Positions 32,548 through 41,072 of a stretch of DNA of 47,699 nt are shown here, in pieces. Under the pieces are notes generated by a model. The model was given only the letters and a program-made list of their open reading frames with translations. It did no database searches and was not told the DNA's origin. Source of the stretch: an uncultured Lachnospiraceae bacterium (lineage in GTDB: Bacteria > Bacillota > Clostridia > Lachnospirales > Lachnospiraceae); assembly GCA_902799015.1 (NCBI GenBank), contig CADBZI010000009.1, positions 1 through 47,699 of the forward strand, written 5' to 3'. Both the position numbers and the translations under genes were made by a program. Position 1 is the first letter of the stretch, and each line of letters opens with the position of its first letter.

Positions 32548-34017
32548 ATGACACTGACACAGCTATTGGAGAAAGTGGATTATGAGCTGCTGCAGGGCAG
32601 TACGGATATAGAGATCAGCGCAATTGTCAATGATTCCCGGAAGGTGAAGGCGGGCTGTGTGTTCCCCTGCATCAGAGGAACGGCATTTGACGGCCACAAG
32701 TTCGCGGCGGAGGTTGCGGCAAAGGGTGCGGCGGCAATTGTTGCCGAGGAGAAGGTAGAGGTGCCGGAAGGCGTTACGCTCGTGACTGTGCCGGACACCA
32801 GGGTTGCGATGGCGCGGATGGCTGCCGCGTGGTTCGGATATCCTGCAACGAAGCTGAAAACGATCGGCATTACCGGAACGAAGGGGAAAACGACAACCAC
32901 ATATATGGTGAAAAGTATTCTGGAGTCGGTTGGAATCCGGACAGGGCTGATCGGGACGATCGAGACGCTGATCGGCGATGTAAGGATTCCGAGCACGAAT
33001 ACGACACCGGAGTCTTTGGTTCTGCAGGAATATCTTGCCCGGATGGTGAAGGCCGGATGCGGCGCGGTTGTGATGGAGGTCAGCTCTCAGGCACTGATGA
33101 TGCACCGCGTGGAGGGAATCTGCTTTGATATCGGAGTGTTTACCAATATCTCTGCGGATCATATCGGCCCCGGTGAGCATACCTCCTTTGAGGACTATAT
33201 GGAGTGCAAGAGCCGGCTGTTTCGGATGTGCAAGGCAGGAATCTTCAATGGGGATGATATCCATCTGGGGCACATTTTAGAGGGACACACCTGCTCGGTT
33301 CTGACCTTCGGCCTGAAACCGGCGGATGATCTGTACGCGGAGAATATCCGGCTGGTATCCGGCCCGGGTTATCTCGGAACCGCATTCGATGTGAGGGGCG
33401 CTGCCGCATTTCACGTGCAGACAGACATTCCGGGGAAGTTTTCGGTCTACAATGCACTGAGCGCGATCGCGATCTGCAGGCATTTCGGCATCGAGAAGGA
33501 GCAGATCTGCAAGGCGCTTGCCGACGTCAAGGTAAGGGGAAGAGTCGAGATGGTAAAGGTCAGCGATCAGTTCACCTTCCTGATCGATTATGCGCACAAT
33601 GCCATGGCACTGGAAAGCATTCTGACCACCCTGAGAGAATACCACCCGGCGCGGCTGGTGTGCGTGTTCGGATGCGGAGGCAACCGTGCGAGAAGCAGAC
33701 GATATGAGATGGGGGAGGTATCAGGACGCTGTGCGGATCTGACCATTCTGACCTCCGATAATCCGAGATATGAGGATCCGGAGGCAATCCTGGATGATAT
33801 TGAGACAGGGATCAGGAAGACGAAAGGAAAGTATATCCGGATTACCGACCGCAAGGAAGCGATCCGGGAGGCCATCCGGGGCGGCAGACCGGGAGATGTG
33901 ATTGTACTTGCCGGAAAGGGACATGAGGATTACCAGGAGATCTGCGGAAAGAAGTATCCGATGGACGAGCGTGTTCTGATTGCGGAGGTCCTGGAAGAGG
34001 AAAAGAAAGGAATCTGA
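32548..34017 (+). CDS. murE: UDP-N-acetylmuramoyl-tripeptide synthetase (meso-DAP-adding)
   Basis: 489 residues, ATG 32548 behind AAAGGAAAG. Mur ligase layout: N-terminal UDP-binding domain (1-95), ATP-binding middle with G110-T-K-G-K-T-T116, STNTTPESL, the VFTNISADH signature, and C-terminal domain with SDNPRYEDP. The D404-N-P-R407 motif is diagnostic for meso-diaminopimelate; lysine-type enzymes differ here. It adds meso-DAP to UDP-MurNAc-L-Ala-D-Glu in the cytoplasm for peptidoglycan synthesis. HDGH-like GKGHEDYQ near the end is typical. It starts the long housekeeping block and lies 9 bases before priA. Confidence 0.95.
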   Translation: MTLTQLLEKVDYELLQGSTDIEISAIVNDSRKVKAGCVFPCIRGTAFDGHKFAAEVAAKGAAAIVAEEKVEVPEGVTLVTVPDTRVAMARMAAAWFGYPATKLKTIGITGTKGKTTTTYMVKSILESVGIRTGLIGTIETLIGDVRIPSTNTTPESLVLQEYLARMVKAGCGAVVMEVSSQALMMHRVEGICFDIGVFTNISADHIGPGEHTSFEDYMECKSRLFRMCKAGIFNGDDIHLGHILEGHTCSVLTFGLKPADDLYAENIRLVSGPGYLGTAFDVRGAAAFHVQTDIPGKFSVYNALSAIAICRHFGIEKEQICKALADVKVRGRVEMVKVSDQFTFLIDYAHNAMALESILTTLREYHPARLVCVFGCGGNRARSRRYEMGEVSGRCADLTILTSDNPRYEDPEAILDDIETGIRKTKGKYIRITDRKEAIREAIRGGRPGDVIVLAGKGHEDYQEICGKKYPMDERVLIAEVLEEEKKGI

Positions 34018-34026
34018 TCCGGATCT

Positions 34027-36246
34027 ATGAGATACGCGGATGTGGTGGTCGACATTACGGCGAAGGCACTGGACAGGGAATTTCAATATCTGATCCCGGA
34101 TGAGCTGGAGTCCGAAGTCGAGGAGGGAGTCATCGTACAGGCGCCTTTCGGGAATGGAAACCGGACAATCACCGGATATGTTCTTTCTCTTTCCGACCAG
34201 CCGAAGCTGGATCCGGAGAAGATCAAACCGATTCAGGCAGTGGTGACGCGACTTTCCGATGAGGAGAAACGACTGACTGCACTCGCAGTGTGGATACGGA
34301 ACCGCTACGGATCTTCCCTCGCTGCGGCCATGCGCACCGTTCTGCCGGCCAGGAAAAAGACACCGGCGAAGATCTCCCGTGTGGTGTGTCTGGCGGTAGA
34401 GAAAGAGGAAGCCCGTGCCCGGATGGAGGACATGAGACGCGGACATCAGACAGCCCGGCTGCGCCTGATGGAGGCGCTGGTGGAAGAGGAGCGGCTTCCC
34501 TACGAGGTCTGTACGGGCAAACTGCATGTGACAGCTGCCGTGATCCGGACTCTGACCCAGAAGGGTTTCGTCAGAATCGAACGGGAGAGAGTCTACCGCA
34601 ATCCCATACCCAACGAGGCATTTGCCCATTCCCGGGTAGAGCTGAATGAGCAGCAGAAGATGGCAGTGGCACGCATACTGGAAGGGATCGGCCAGAAGCC
34701 CGACAGCTGTTTTTTGATTCAGGGCGTGACAGGGAGCGGGAAGACAGAGGTTTACATCGAACTGATTGCGCATCTGGTCGCCGAGGGAAAGCAGGCGATC
34801 GTTCTGATTCCGGAGATCGCGCTGACCTATCAGACACTGATGCGGTTTTACCACCGATTCAACGGAAGGGTGTCTGTCATCCATTCCAAAATGAGCGCCG
34901 GTGAAAAGCAGGACCAGTTTGACCGCGCCGCGCAGGGGGACATCGATGTCATGATCGGGCCGCGGTCCGCATTGTTTACCCCCTTTCCGAACCTTGGCGT
35001 GATTGTCATTGACGAAGAGCATGAGGAAAGCTACCGGAGCGAGAAGTCTCCCTGCTATCATGCAAGAGAGGTGGCGAGAAGGAGAGGGACGCTGGAAGGG
35101 GCCTGTGTTGTGCTTGGCTCCGCGACGCCGTCCATGGAAGCTTCCTACGCCGCCAGATGCCATGAGATCGGACTGATCCGTCTGGATCAGAGGGCCGGAC
35201 AGGCTGCGCTGCCGAGAACGCAGATCGTCGATCTGAGAGATGAGGTGCCGTCCGGAAACGGGCTGATCCTGAGTGACAGCCTGCAGGAGGCTATGCGCGG
35301 TGCGCTGGACAGGAAAGAACAGATCATGTTGTTTCTGAACCGGAGGGGATATTCCGGTTCCGTTCTCTGCTCCTCCTGCGGTCATGCGCTGCGCTGTCCT
35401 CATTGTGATGTTTCCCTGACGCTGCACCGGGGCGGAAGAATGGTCTGCCATTATTGCGGCTATGAGGAGAGGATGCCGGATCTGTGTCCCGAATGCGGGA
35501 GCCCGTATCTGAGATTTTTCCGTTTCGGGACCGAGCAGGTGGAGCAGCAGGTCAGAGAAATCTTCCCGGATGCGAAGGTGTTGCGCCTTGACCGGGATAC
35601 CGCTTCCGGGAAGGATGGAGAATTGAAGGTGCTCTCCGCATTTGCCGGACATGAGGCGGATATCCTGATCGGCACACAGATGATTGTCAAGGGACATGAT
35701 TTTCCGGACGTCACCCTGATGGGGATTCTGCTTGCGGATCTGTCTCTGAATCTTCCGGATTACTGTGCCGGGGAGCGGACCTTCCAGCTGCTCACGCAGG
35801 CGGCCGGGCGCGCGGGGCGCGCGGACAGGCCGGGGCAGGTGCTGATTCAGACTTATCTGCCGGAGCATTACGCAATCCGCTGCGCAGCTTCCCAGGATTA
35901 CGACGCATTCTATGAGAAGGAGATCGGCTTCCGGGAGAGGGCGCTTTATCCGCCGGCGGGCAGCCTTCTGGAGATTCATATGAGCTGCGCGGACCAGGAA
36001 CATCTGACGCTGGCGGGCGGTTATGTCAGGAAATTCCTTCTGAACATGATCAAAGACGAGCCTGTACAGATTCTGGGACCGACCGATGAGCCGGTTGCCA
36101 GAATCGCGGATGTCTGGAGACAGGTCATCTATATGAAAGGCGGAACGGGGTCATTTCTCAGGTATGTACGAGGATGGCTGGAAAAGTATATTGAGATTAA
36201 CGATGGGTTTTCGAATATCGAGATCACCTATCGGACAACAGTGTAA
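34027..36246 (+). CDS. priA: Primosomal protein N' (PriA helicase)
   Basis: 739 residues, start 9 bases after murE. N-terminal 3'-DNA-binding domain (VDITAKALDREFQYLIPDEL...), winged-helix part, then helicase domain with Walker A G233-VTGSGKT240, DEEH 329-332, and the PriA zinc domain with eight cysteines (CSSC, CPHC, CHYC, CPEC, about 450-500). C-terminal helicase lobe contains QMIVKGHDFPDV and QAAGRAGR. PriA loads the replicative helicase at stalled forks. Complete and of normal length. Confidence 0.97.
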   Translation: MRYADVVVDITAKALDREFQYLIPDELESEVEEGVIVQAPFGNGNRTITGYVLSLSDQPKLDPEKIKPIQAVVTRLSDEEKRLTALAVWIRNRYGSSLAAAMRTVLPARKKTPAKISRVVCLAVEKEEARARMEDMRRGHQTARLRLMEALVEEERLPYEVCTGKLHVTAAVIRTLTQKGFVRIERERVYRNPIPNEAFAHSRVELNEQQKMAVARILEGIGQKPDSCFLIQGVTGSGKTEVYIELIAHLVAEGKQAIVLIPEIALTYQTLMRFYHRFNGRVSVIHSKMSAGEKQDQFDRAAQGDIDVMIGPRSALFTPFPNLGVIVIDEEHEESYRSEKSPCYHAREVARRRGTLEGACVVLGSATPSMEASYAARCHEIGLIRLDQRAGQAALPRTQIVDLRDEVPSGNGLILSDSLQEAMRGALDRKEQIMLFLNRRGYSGSVLCSSCGHALRCPHCDVSLTLHRGGRMVCHYCGYEERMPDLCPECGSPYLRFFRFGTEQVEQQVREIFPDAKVLRLDRDTASGKDGELKVLSAFAGHEADILIGTQMIVKGHDFPDVTLMGILLADLSLNLPDYCAGERTFQLLTQAAGRAGRADRPGQVLIQTYLPEHYAIRCAASQDYDAFYEKEIGFRERALYPPAGSLLEIHMSCADQEHLTLAGGYVRKFLLNMIKDEPVQILGPTDEPVARIADVWRQVIYMKGGTGSFLRYVRGWLEKYIEINDGFSNIEITYRTTV

Positions 36247-36264
36247 GGACATGGAGGCTTAGGC

Positions 36265-36753
36265 ATGGCGCTGAGAAAGATTAGGGAACAGGGAGATGAG
36301 ATCCTGACAAAGAAGTGCAGGGAGGTTAAGGAGATGACGCCCCGGCTCCGGGAGTTGGTGGCAGATATGCTCGATACCATGTACGAGGCGGAGGGGGTCG
36401 GTCTCGCGGCGCCCCAGGTCGGCGTCCTGAAGCGGATCGTTGTGATTGACATCGGAGAGGGACCGATTGTTCTCGTCAATCCCAGAATCACACATCAGGA
36501 CGGAGAGCAGGAAGGAAACGAAGGCTGCCTCTCGGTTCCGGGCAAGGCAGGTGTGGTTGTGCGCCCGAATCATGTGATTGTGGAGGCCTTTAACGAGGAG
36601 ATGAAACCGGTCACGGTCGAAGGCGAGGAGCTGCTGGCAAGGGCATTGTGCCATGAACTGGACCACCTGGAGGGTGTCATGTATACCTCGAAGGTAAAGG
36701 GAGATCTGTTCGACACGAGGATAGAGGAAGAAGAGAGCGAGGAGGAAGCGTAA
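36265..36753 (+). CDS. def: Peptide deformylase
   Basis: 162 residues. The three deformylase motifs are intact: GVGLAAPQVG (about 46-55), EGCLSVPG with metal ligand C88, and H130-E131-L-D-H134. It removes the formyl group from the N-terminal methionine of nascent proteins, using Fe(II) or Zn. An acidic tail (EEEESEEEA) follows the core. Its stop shares a base with the fmt start (TAATG), coupling the two enzymes that add and remove the formyl group. Confidence 0.97.
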   Translation: MALRKIREQGDEILTKKCREVKEMTPRLRELVADMLDTMYEAEGVGLAAPQVGVLKRIVVIDIGEGPIVLVNPRITHQDGEQEGNEGCLSVPGKAGVVVRPNHVIVEAFNEEMKPVTVEGEELLARALCHELDHLEGVMYTSKVKGDLFDTRIEEEESEEEA

Positions 36754-37733
36754 TGCCTTCTGTCGTATTTATGGGGACACCGGATTTTGCTGCCGGGGTT
36801 CTCCGTTCGCTGATCGATTCTGAATATGAGGTGACGGCGGTATTCACCCAGCCGGACCGGCCCAAGGGACGAAAGGGAGTGCTGCAGATGCCGCCGGTCA
36901 AGGAACTGGCGCTGGAAAACGGCATACCGGTTTATCAGCCGGAGAAGATCCGTAAGGAGGAGAATGTCCGCATCCTGGAGCAGCTGAAGCCGGACTTCAT
37001 TGTCGTTGCGGCATTCGGACAGATTATTCCGCAGTCGATTCTGGATATTCCGCCGTATGGGTGCCTGAATGTACATGCGTCGCTGCTGCCGGCCTGGCGG
37101 GGTGCGGCTCCGATTCAGTGGTCCATCCTGGCAGGAGATCAGGTGAGCGGCGTGACGATCATGCGGATGGATGCAGGCCTGGATACCGGAGATATGATCC
37201 TGAAGAAGGAGGTTGCGATCCGCCGGGACGAAACAGGAGACAGCCTCTTTGAGGTGCTGATGGAGATGGCTTCTCCGCTGCTTCTGGAGGCGATGGGCCA
37301 GATTCTGGACAACAGAGCGGTGTACACGGCGCAGCCGGAGCAAAGCCCGACCCCTTACGCGAAGATGCTGAAGCGCCAGTCCGGCCTGATTGACTGGAGC
37401 TGCGACGCAGTGTATCTCTCGCGCATGGTACGCGCATTTGACGCGTGGCCGGGAACCTATACCTACGTGAACGGAAAGATGCTGAAGATCTGGAAAGCGG
37501 AGCCGGTGCCGGAGGATGAGGCAGAGCAGCTGCAAAGCGCAGCATCCGGATCTGACCAGAGGGCGGCTGCGCCCGGCGAGGTTCTGTATGCCGGAAAGAA
37601 GGACCTGATCCTTGCAGCAGGCACCGGAGCACTCCGGATTCTCGAGGTACAGCCGGAAGGGAAAAAGCGTATGGATACGGCATCCTTCCTCCGGGGCTAT
37701 CACGTACAGACAGGAGAGTGTTTCGGCCGGTGA
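36753..37733 (+). CDS. fmt: Methionyl-tRNA formyltransferase
   Basis: 326 residues. N-terminal formyltransferase domain with FMGTPDFAAG at the start, the catalytic N-x-H108-ASLLPAWRGAAPIQW motif and D144-like residue in MDAGLDTGDMI. A C-terminal OB-like domain (about 205-315) binds tRNA; it contains an Ala/Ser/Gly/Asp-rich insert near 255-275. It formylates Met-tRNAfMet with 10-formyl-tetrahydrofolate. Coupled to def. The 114-base gap after it carries no clear feature; the zinc peptidase gene often found here in Clostridia is missing. Confidence 0.96.
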   Translation: MPSVVFMGTPDFAAGVLRSLIDSEYEVTAVFTQPDRPKGRKGVLQMPPVKELALENGIPVYQPEKIRKEENVRILEQLKPDFIVVAAFGQIIPQSILDIPPYGCLNVHASLLPAWRGAAPIQWSILAGDQVSGVTIMRMDAGLDTGDMILKKEVAIRRDETGDSLFEVLMEMASPLLLEAMGQILDNRAVYTAQPEQSPTPYAKMLKRQSGLIDWSCDAVYLSRMVRAFDAWPGTYTYVNGKMLKIWKAEPVPEDEAEQLQSAASGSDQRAAAPGEVLYAGKKDLILAAGTGALRILEVQPEGKKRMDTASFLRGYHVQTGECFGR

Positions 37734-37847
37734 CAGAATGCAGGAACATCGTTGGGACTTGCGGACGCGGCGGCGCACGATATTCTGAGCGAAGCCAGGA
37801 TGGGGCTGAGTGGATCAGGCTGACTGATTGAGACAGGAAACAGAGTT

Positions 37848-39206
37848 ATGACAGGTACAGTGAATCTGAGAGAAGTCATTCTGGGTATTCTGATGGAGGT
37901 TACGGAGGGAGAGGCGTACAGCCATATCGTTCTTCGGGATACGCTGGAAAAATACCAGTATCTTCCGAAGCGCGATCGTGCGTTTGTCTCCCGTGTCACG
38001 GAAGGAACGCTGGAGAATCTGATTCAGATTGATTATATTATCGAGTGCTTCTCCAAGGTACCGATTCATAATATGAAGCCTCTGATCAGAAATCTTCTGC
38101 GCATGAGCATCTATCAGCTGAAGTATATGGATGCCATTCCGGACAGCGCGGTGGTGAATGAGGCGGTGCGCCTTGCACAGAAAAGGGGATTCTACAATCT
38201 GAAGGGCTTTGTGAACGGCGTGCTGCGCGCGGCAGCCCGTGAGATGGATGAGATTGTCTATCCTTCCCGCACGGAGGATCCTGTAGAGTATCTTTCCGTC
38301 AGCTATTCGATGCCGCAGTGGATCCTGCGCAAATGGCTGGATCAGTTTTCCTTTGAAGAGGTGGAGCGGATCTGTGAGTCTTTCCGGCAGGAAAGCCCTG
38401 TCACAGTCCGGCTGCGTACGGACCGCGTCTCCCGCGAGGAGATCATTGCATCGATGAAGGAGGAGGGCTGTGTGGTGACACAGCATCCCTATCTGGACTA
38501 TGCGGTGCGCATTTCCGGTTACAATTATCTGCAGGCGCTGACTGCGTTCCGCCAGGGATGGATCTATGTACAGGACGTCAGCTCCATGCTTGTCGCGGAG
38601 ATTGCAGCTCCCAACTGGGGCGACTATATCATCGATGTCTGCGCCGCGCCCGGAGGAAAAAGCACGCATCTGGCGGACAAGCTGAAGGGAAGCGGCTATG
38701 TGGAAGCCCGGGATAAGAGCGAGGATAAGGTGGAACGGATGCAGGAGAACATCGATCGTCTCGGCATCATCAATATGGTTGCCGCACTCAGGGACGCTGC
38801 CGCATTTGACCAGGAATCCTTCCACAAGGCGGATATTGTTCTTTGCGATGTTCCCTGTTCGGGACTTGGCGTGATTGGGAAGAAGCAGGATATCCGGTAC
38901 CGGATGAACGCGACCAGACAGGAGGAGCTGATCCGGATCCAGAGACGAATCCTCTCGGTATCCCAGAACTATGTGAAGCCGGGCGGCGTTCTCATCTATT
39001 CTACCTGTACCATCGGGATGGATGAAAATCAGATGAATCTGAAATATTTCCTGGACAATTTTCCGTTCCATCTTGAGTCAATTGACCGCTATCTGCCTGA
39101 GCAGCTCCGCTGCAGAACAAGTGCCGGCGGATATCTGCAGCTGCTCCCGGGGATTCATGAAACGGATGGATTCTTTCTTGCGAGGCTGAAGAGAAATCAT
39201 GAGTGA
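37848..39206 (+). CDS. rsmB: 16S rRNA (cytosine-967-C5)-methyltransferase
   Basis: 452 residues; the ribosome site (AGGAAACAGAG) is modest. N-terminal NusB-like RNA-binding domain (1-130), then a Rossmann methyltransferase with motif I DVCAAPGGKSTH (264-275), motif IV CDVPCSGLG with C337, and motif VI STCTI with catalytic nucleophile C387. It makes m5C967 in 16S rRNA. Overlaps rlmN by 8 bases, so translation is coupled to the next rRNA-modifying enzyme. Confidence 0.96.
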   Translation: MTGTVNLREVILGILMEVTEGEAYSHIVLRDTLEKYQYLPKRDRAFVSRVTEGTLENLIQIDYIIECFSKVPIHNMKPLIRNLLRMSIYQLKYMDAIPDSAVVNEAVRLAQKRGFYNLKGFVNGVLRAAAREMDEIVYPSRTEDPVEYLSVSYSMPQWILRKWLDQFSFEEVERICESFRQESPVTVRLRTDRVSREEIIASMKEEGCVVTQHPYLDYAVRISGYNYLQALTAFRQGWIYVQDVSSMLVAEIAAPNWGDYIIDVCAAPGGKSTHLADKLKGSGYVEARDKSEDKVERMQENIDRLGIINMVAALRDAAAFDQESFHKADIVLCDVPCSGLGVIGKKQDIRYRMNATRQEELIRIQRRILSVSQNYVKPGGVLIYSTCTIGMDENQMNLKYFLDNFPFHLESIDRYLPEQLRCRTSAGGYLQLLPGIHETDGFFLARLKRNHE

Positions 39207-40251
39207 CGCGGATCGAATTCCGGTTCTGTCTCTCACATTAGGAGAGCTGGAGCAGTGGATGGAGCAGACCGGGCAGAAAAAATTTCGCGCAAGGCAGATC
39301 TATGAGTGGCTGCATGTGCGCCATGCGCGCTCCTTTGATGAGATGACGAATCTGCCGAAGGCGCTGAGAGAGGAGCTTGCCGCAAAGTGCCGGATTCCGG
39401 CTCTGGATGCGGTCGAGGTACTGACCTCTCAGACAGACGGGACACAGAAGTTTCTGTTTGCCCTTGAGGACGGAAATGTAATCGAGTCCGTGCTGATGCG
39501 CTATCATTACGGTCTGTCGGCCTGCATTTCTTCTCAGGTCGGCTGCAGGATGGGGTGCAGGTTCTGCGCATCAACCATCGGCGGGTGCATCAGGAATCTG
39601 AGCGCGGGAGAGATGATCGGCCAGGTGCGGAAGATGGCGGAGATTGCCGGGGAAAGAATCGGCCACGTCGTGATCATGGGCAGCGGAGAGCCTTTGGATA
39701 ATTATGAGAACCTGGTGCGCTTTCTCAGAATCATGGGAGATCCGGACGGAGAGCGGCTGAGTCTGCGTGACATTACGGTAAGCACCTGCGGAATCGTACC
39801 GAACATCAGGCGCCTTGCCGGGGAAGACCTCCCGGTCACCCTTGCGCTGTCTCTGCATGCGCCCAGCCAGGAAAAACGCCTGAGACTCATGCCGATCGCA
39901 AAGAAGTATCCGCTTGCCGATGTGATGGATGCGATGCGGGACTATTATGAAAGGACCGGACGCAGAATCACCTTTGAGTACAGCTGCGTGGAGGGGGAGA
40001 ACACCTCACCGCAGGATGCGCAGATGCTCGCGGACCTGGTGCAGGGCATGAACTGTCATATCAATCTGATTCCCGTCAACCCGGTTACAGAGCGCTCATA
40101 CGCAAGACCGGACAGGCAGGGGATGGAAGCGTTCCGGCGCAAGCTTGAAAAAAGAGGAATTTCTGTTACTATTAGGAGAGAAATGGGACGGGATATCAAT
40201 GGCGCATGCGGCCAGCTGCGCCGGAGCTATCTGAACAGCTCCGGGGATTGA
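39199..40251 (+). CDS. rlmN: 23S rRNA/tRNA adenine-C2 methyltransferase
   Basis: 350 residues. Radical SAM enzyme with [4Fe-4S] motif C116-x3-C120-x2-C123 (CRMGCRFC) and the two mechanistic cysteines C109 and C337 (NGACGQL). It installs m2A2503 in 23S rRNA and m2A37 in some tRNAs. N-terminal RNA-binding domain begins with LGELEQWMEQTGQKKFRARQ. All catalytic residues are present. Confidence 0.96.
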   Translation: MSDADRIPVLSLTLGELEQWMEQTGQKKFRARQIYEWLHVRHARSFDEMTNLPKALREELAAKCRIPALDAVEVLTSQTDGTQKFLFALEDGNVIESVLMRYHYGLSACISSQVGCRMGCRFCASTIGGCIRNLSAGEMIGQVRKMAEIAGERIGHVVIMGSGEPLDNYENLVRFLRIMGDPDGERLSLRDITVSTCGIVPNIRRLAGEDLPVTLALSLHAPSQEKRLRLMPIAKKYPLADVMDAMRDYYERTGRRITFEYSCVEGENTSPQDAQMLADLVQGMNCHINLIPVNPVTERSYARPDRQGMEAFRRKLEKRGISVTIRREMGRDINGACGQLRRSYLNSSGD

Positions 40252-40308
40252 AGCCCGGAAGGCAGGCAAACAGATGCCGCAGGCACATTTGCAGCAAAGG
40301 AAGGAATC

Positions 40309-41031
40309 ATGGAGTCCTACGCACAGACAGATGTCGGATTAAAACGGAATAATAATCAGGACTTTGTCTACGCGTCTGATCACAGGATCGGCGCGCTGGA
40401 GGGCCTTTTGATTGTCGCGGACGGCATGGGTGGACAGGCAGCCGGCGACCTTGCGTCGCGCCTTTGCGTCGAGACGATGGTGGATACCATCGAAGGCGCT
40501 GCAGGAAACGGATGCGTCAATATTCTGTCGAAGGCGATCCGCGCCGCGAACCGTGCCGTTGTATTGAGAGCCGGCTCAGACCCCCAGCTTGAGGGGATGG
40601 GAACCACACTGGTTGCTGCCACGCCGGACCATGGCTGCCTGTATGTGGCGAATGTCGGAGATTCCAGACTGTATATTCTGGACGATGACCGCATCGAACA
40701 GATTACCCATGACCACTCCCTTGTGGAGGAGATGGTGCGTGCCGGAAAGCTCCGGCCGGAGCAGGCGAGAAATCATCCGAAGAAGAACATCATCACCCGC
40801 GCGATCGGGGAAGACGGTGACTTACAGATTGACTTTTTTGATGTGGCCCTGAACCGGGGGGACATCGTTCTATTATGCTCGGACGGACTGACCAATATGG
40901 TAGAGGATGAGCAGATCTTTAAGATCGTGCATTCCTGCCGGACGCTTCCGGAAGCTGGACAGAAGCTGATTGACGCGGCCAACCGGGCAGGCGGAAAGGA
41001 TAACATCTCGGTTGTCCTTGCAAGATTTTAA
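40309..41031 (+). CDS. stp: PP2C-type Ser/Thr phosphatase (Stp/PrpC)
   Basis: 240 residues, AAGGAA before the ATG. PPM motifs: TDVGLKRNNNQDFVY at the start, VADGMGGQAAGD (42-53), VGDSRLYIL (about 121), DHSLVEEM, and LLCSDGLTNMV with GGKDNISVVL at the end, giving the metal-binding aspartates. It removes phosphate from targets of the kinase encoded next to it. Cytoplasmic, no signal or membrane part. Spaced 41 bases from prkC. Confidence 0.96.
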   Translation: MESYAQTDVGLKRNNNQDFVYASDHRIGALEGLLIVADGMGGQAAGDLASRLCVETMVDTIEGAAGNGCVNILSKAIRAANRAVVLRAGSDPQLEGMGTTLVAATPDHGCLYVANVGDSRLYILDDDRIEQITHDHSLVEEMVRAGKLRPEQARNHPKKNIITRAIGEDGDLQIDFFDVALNRGDIVLLCSDGLTNMVEDEQIFKIVHSCRTLPEAGQKLIDAANRAGGKDNISVVLARF

Positions 41032-41072
41032 GAAACACGGTGCACATCCGTGCAGGGAACAAGGAGTTTTTC

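Noticed and set aside
33721-36003. A 760-codon open frame on the minus strand opposite priA and the end of murE
   Set aside because: It is a mirror of the GC-rich coding frame: His/Arg/Cys/Gln-rich, no ribosome site, no domain, and priA on the other strand is complete.
37734-37847. Remnant gene between fmt and rsmB
   Set aside because: Short readable stretches exist in two frames, but no family match and no start with a ribosome site; treated as spacer.
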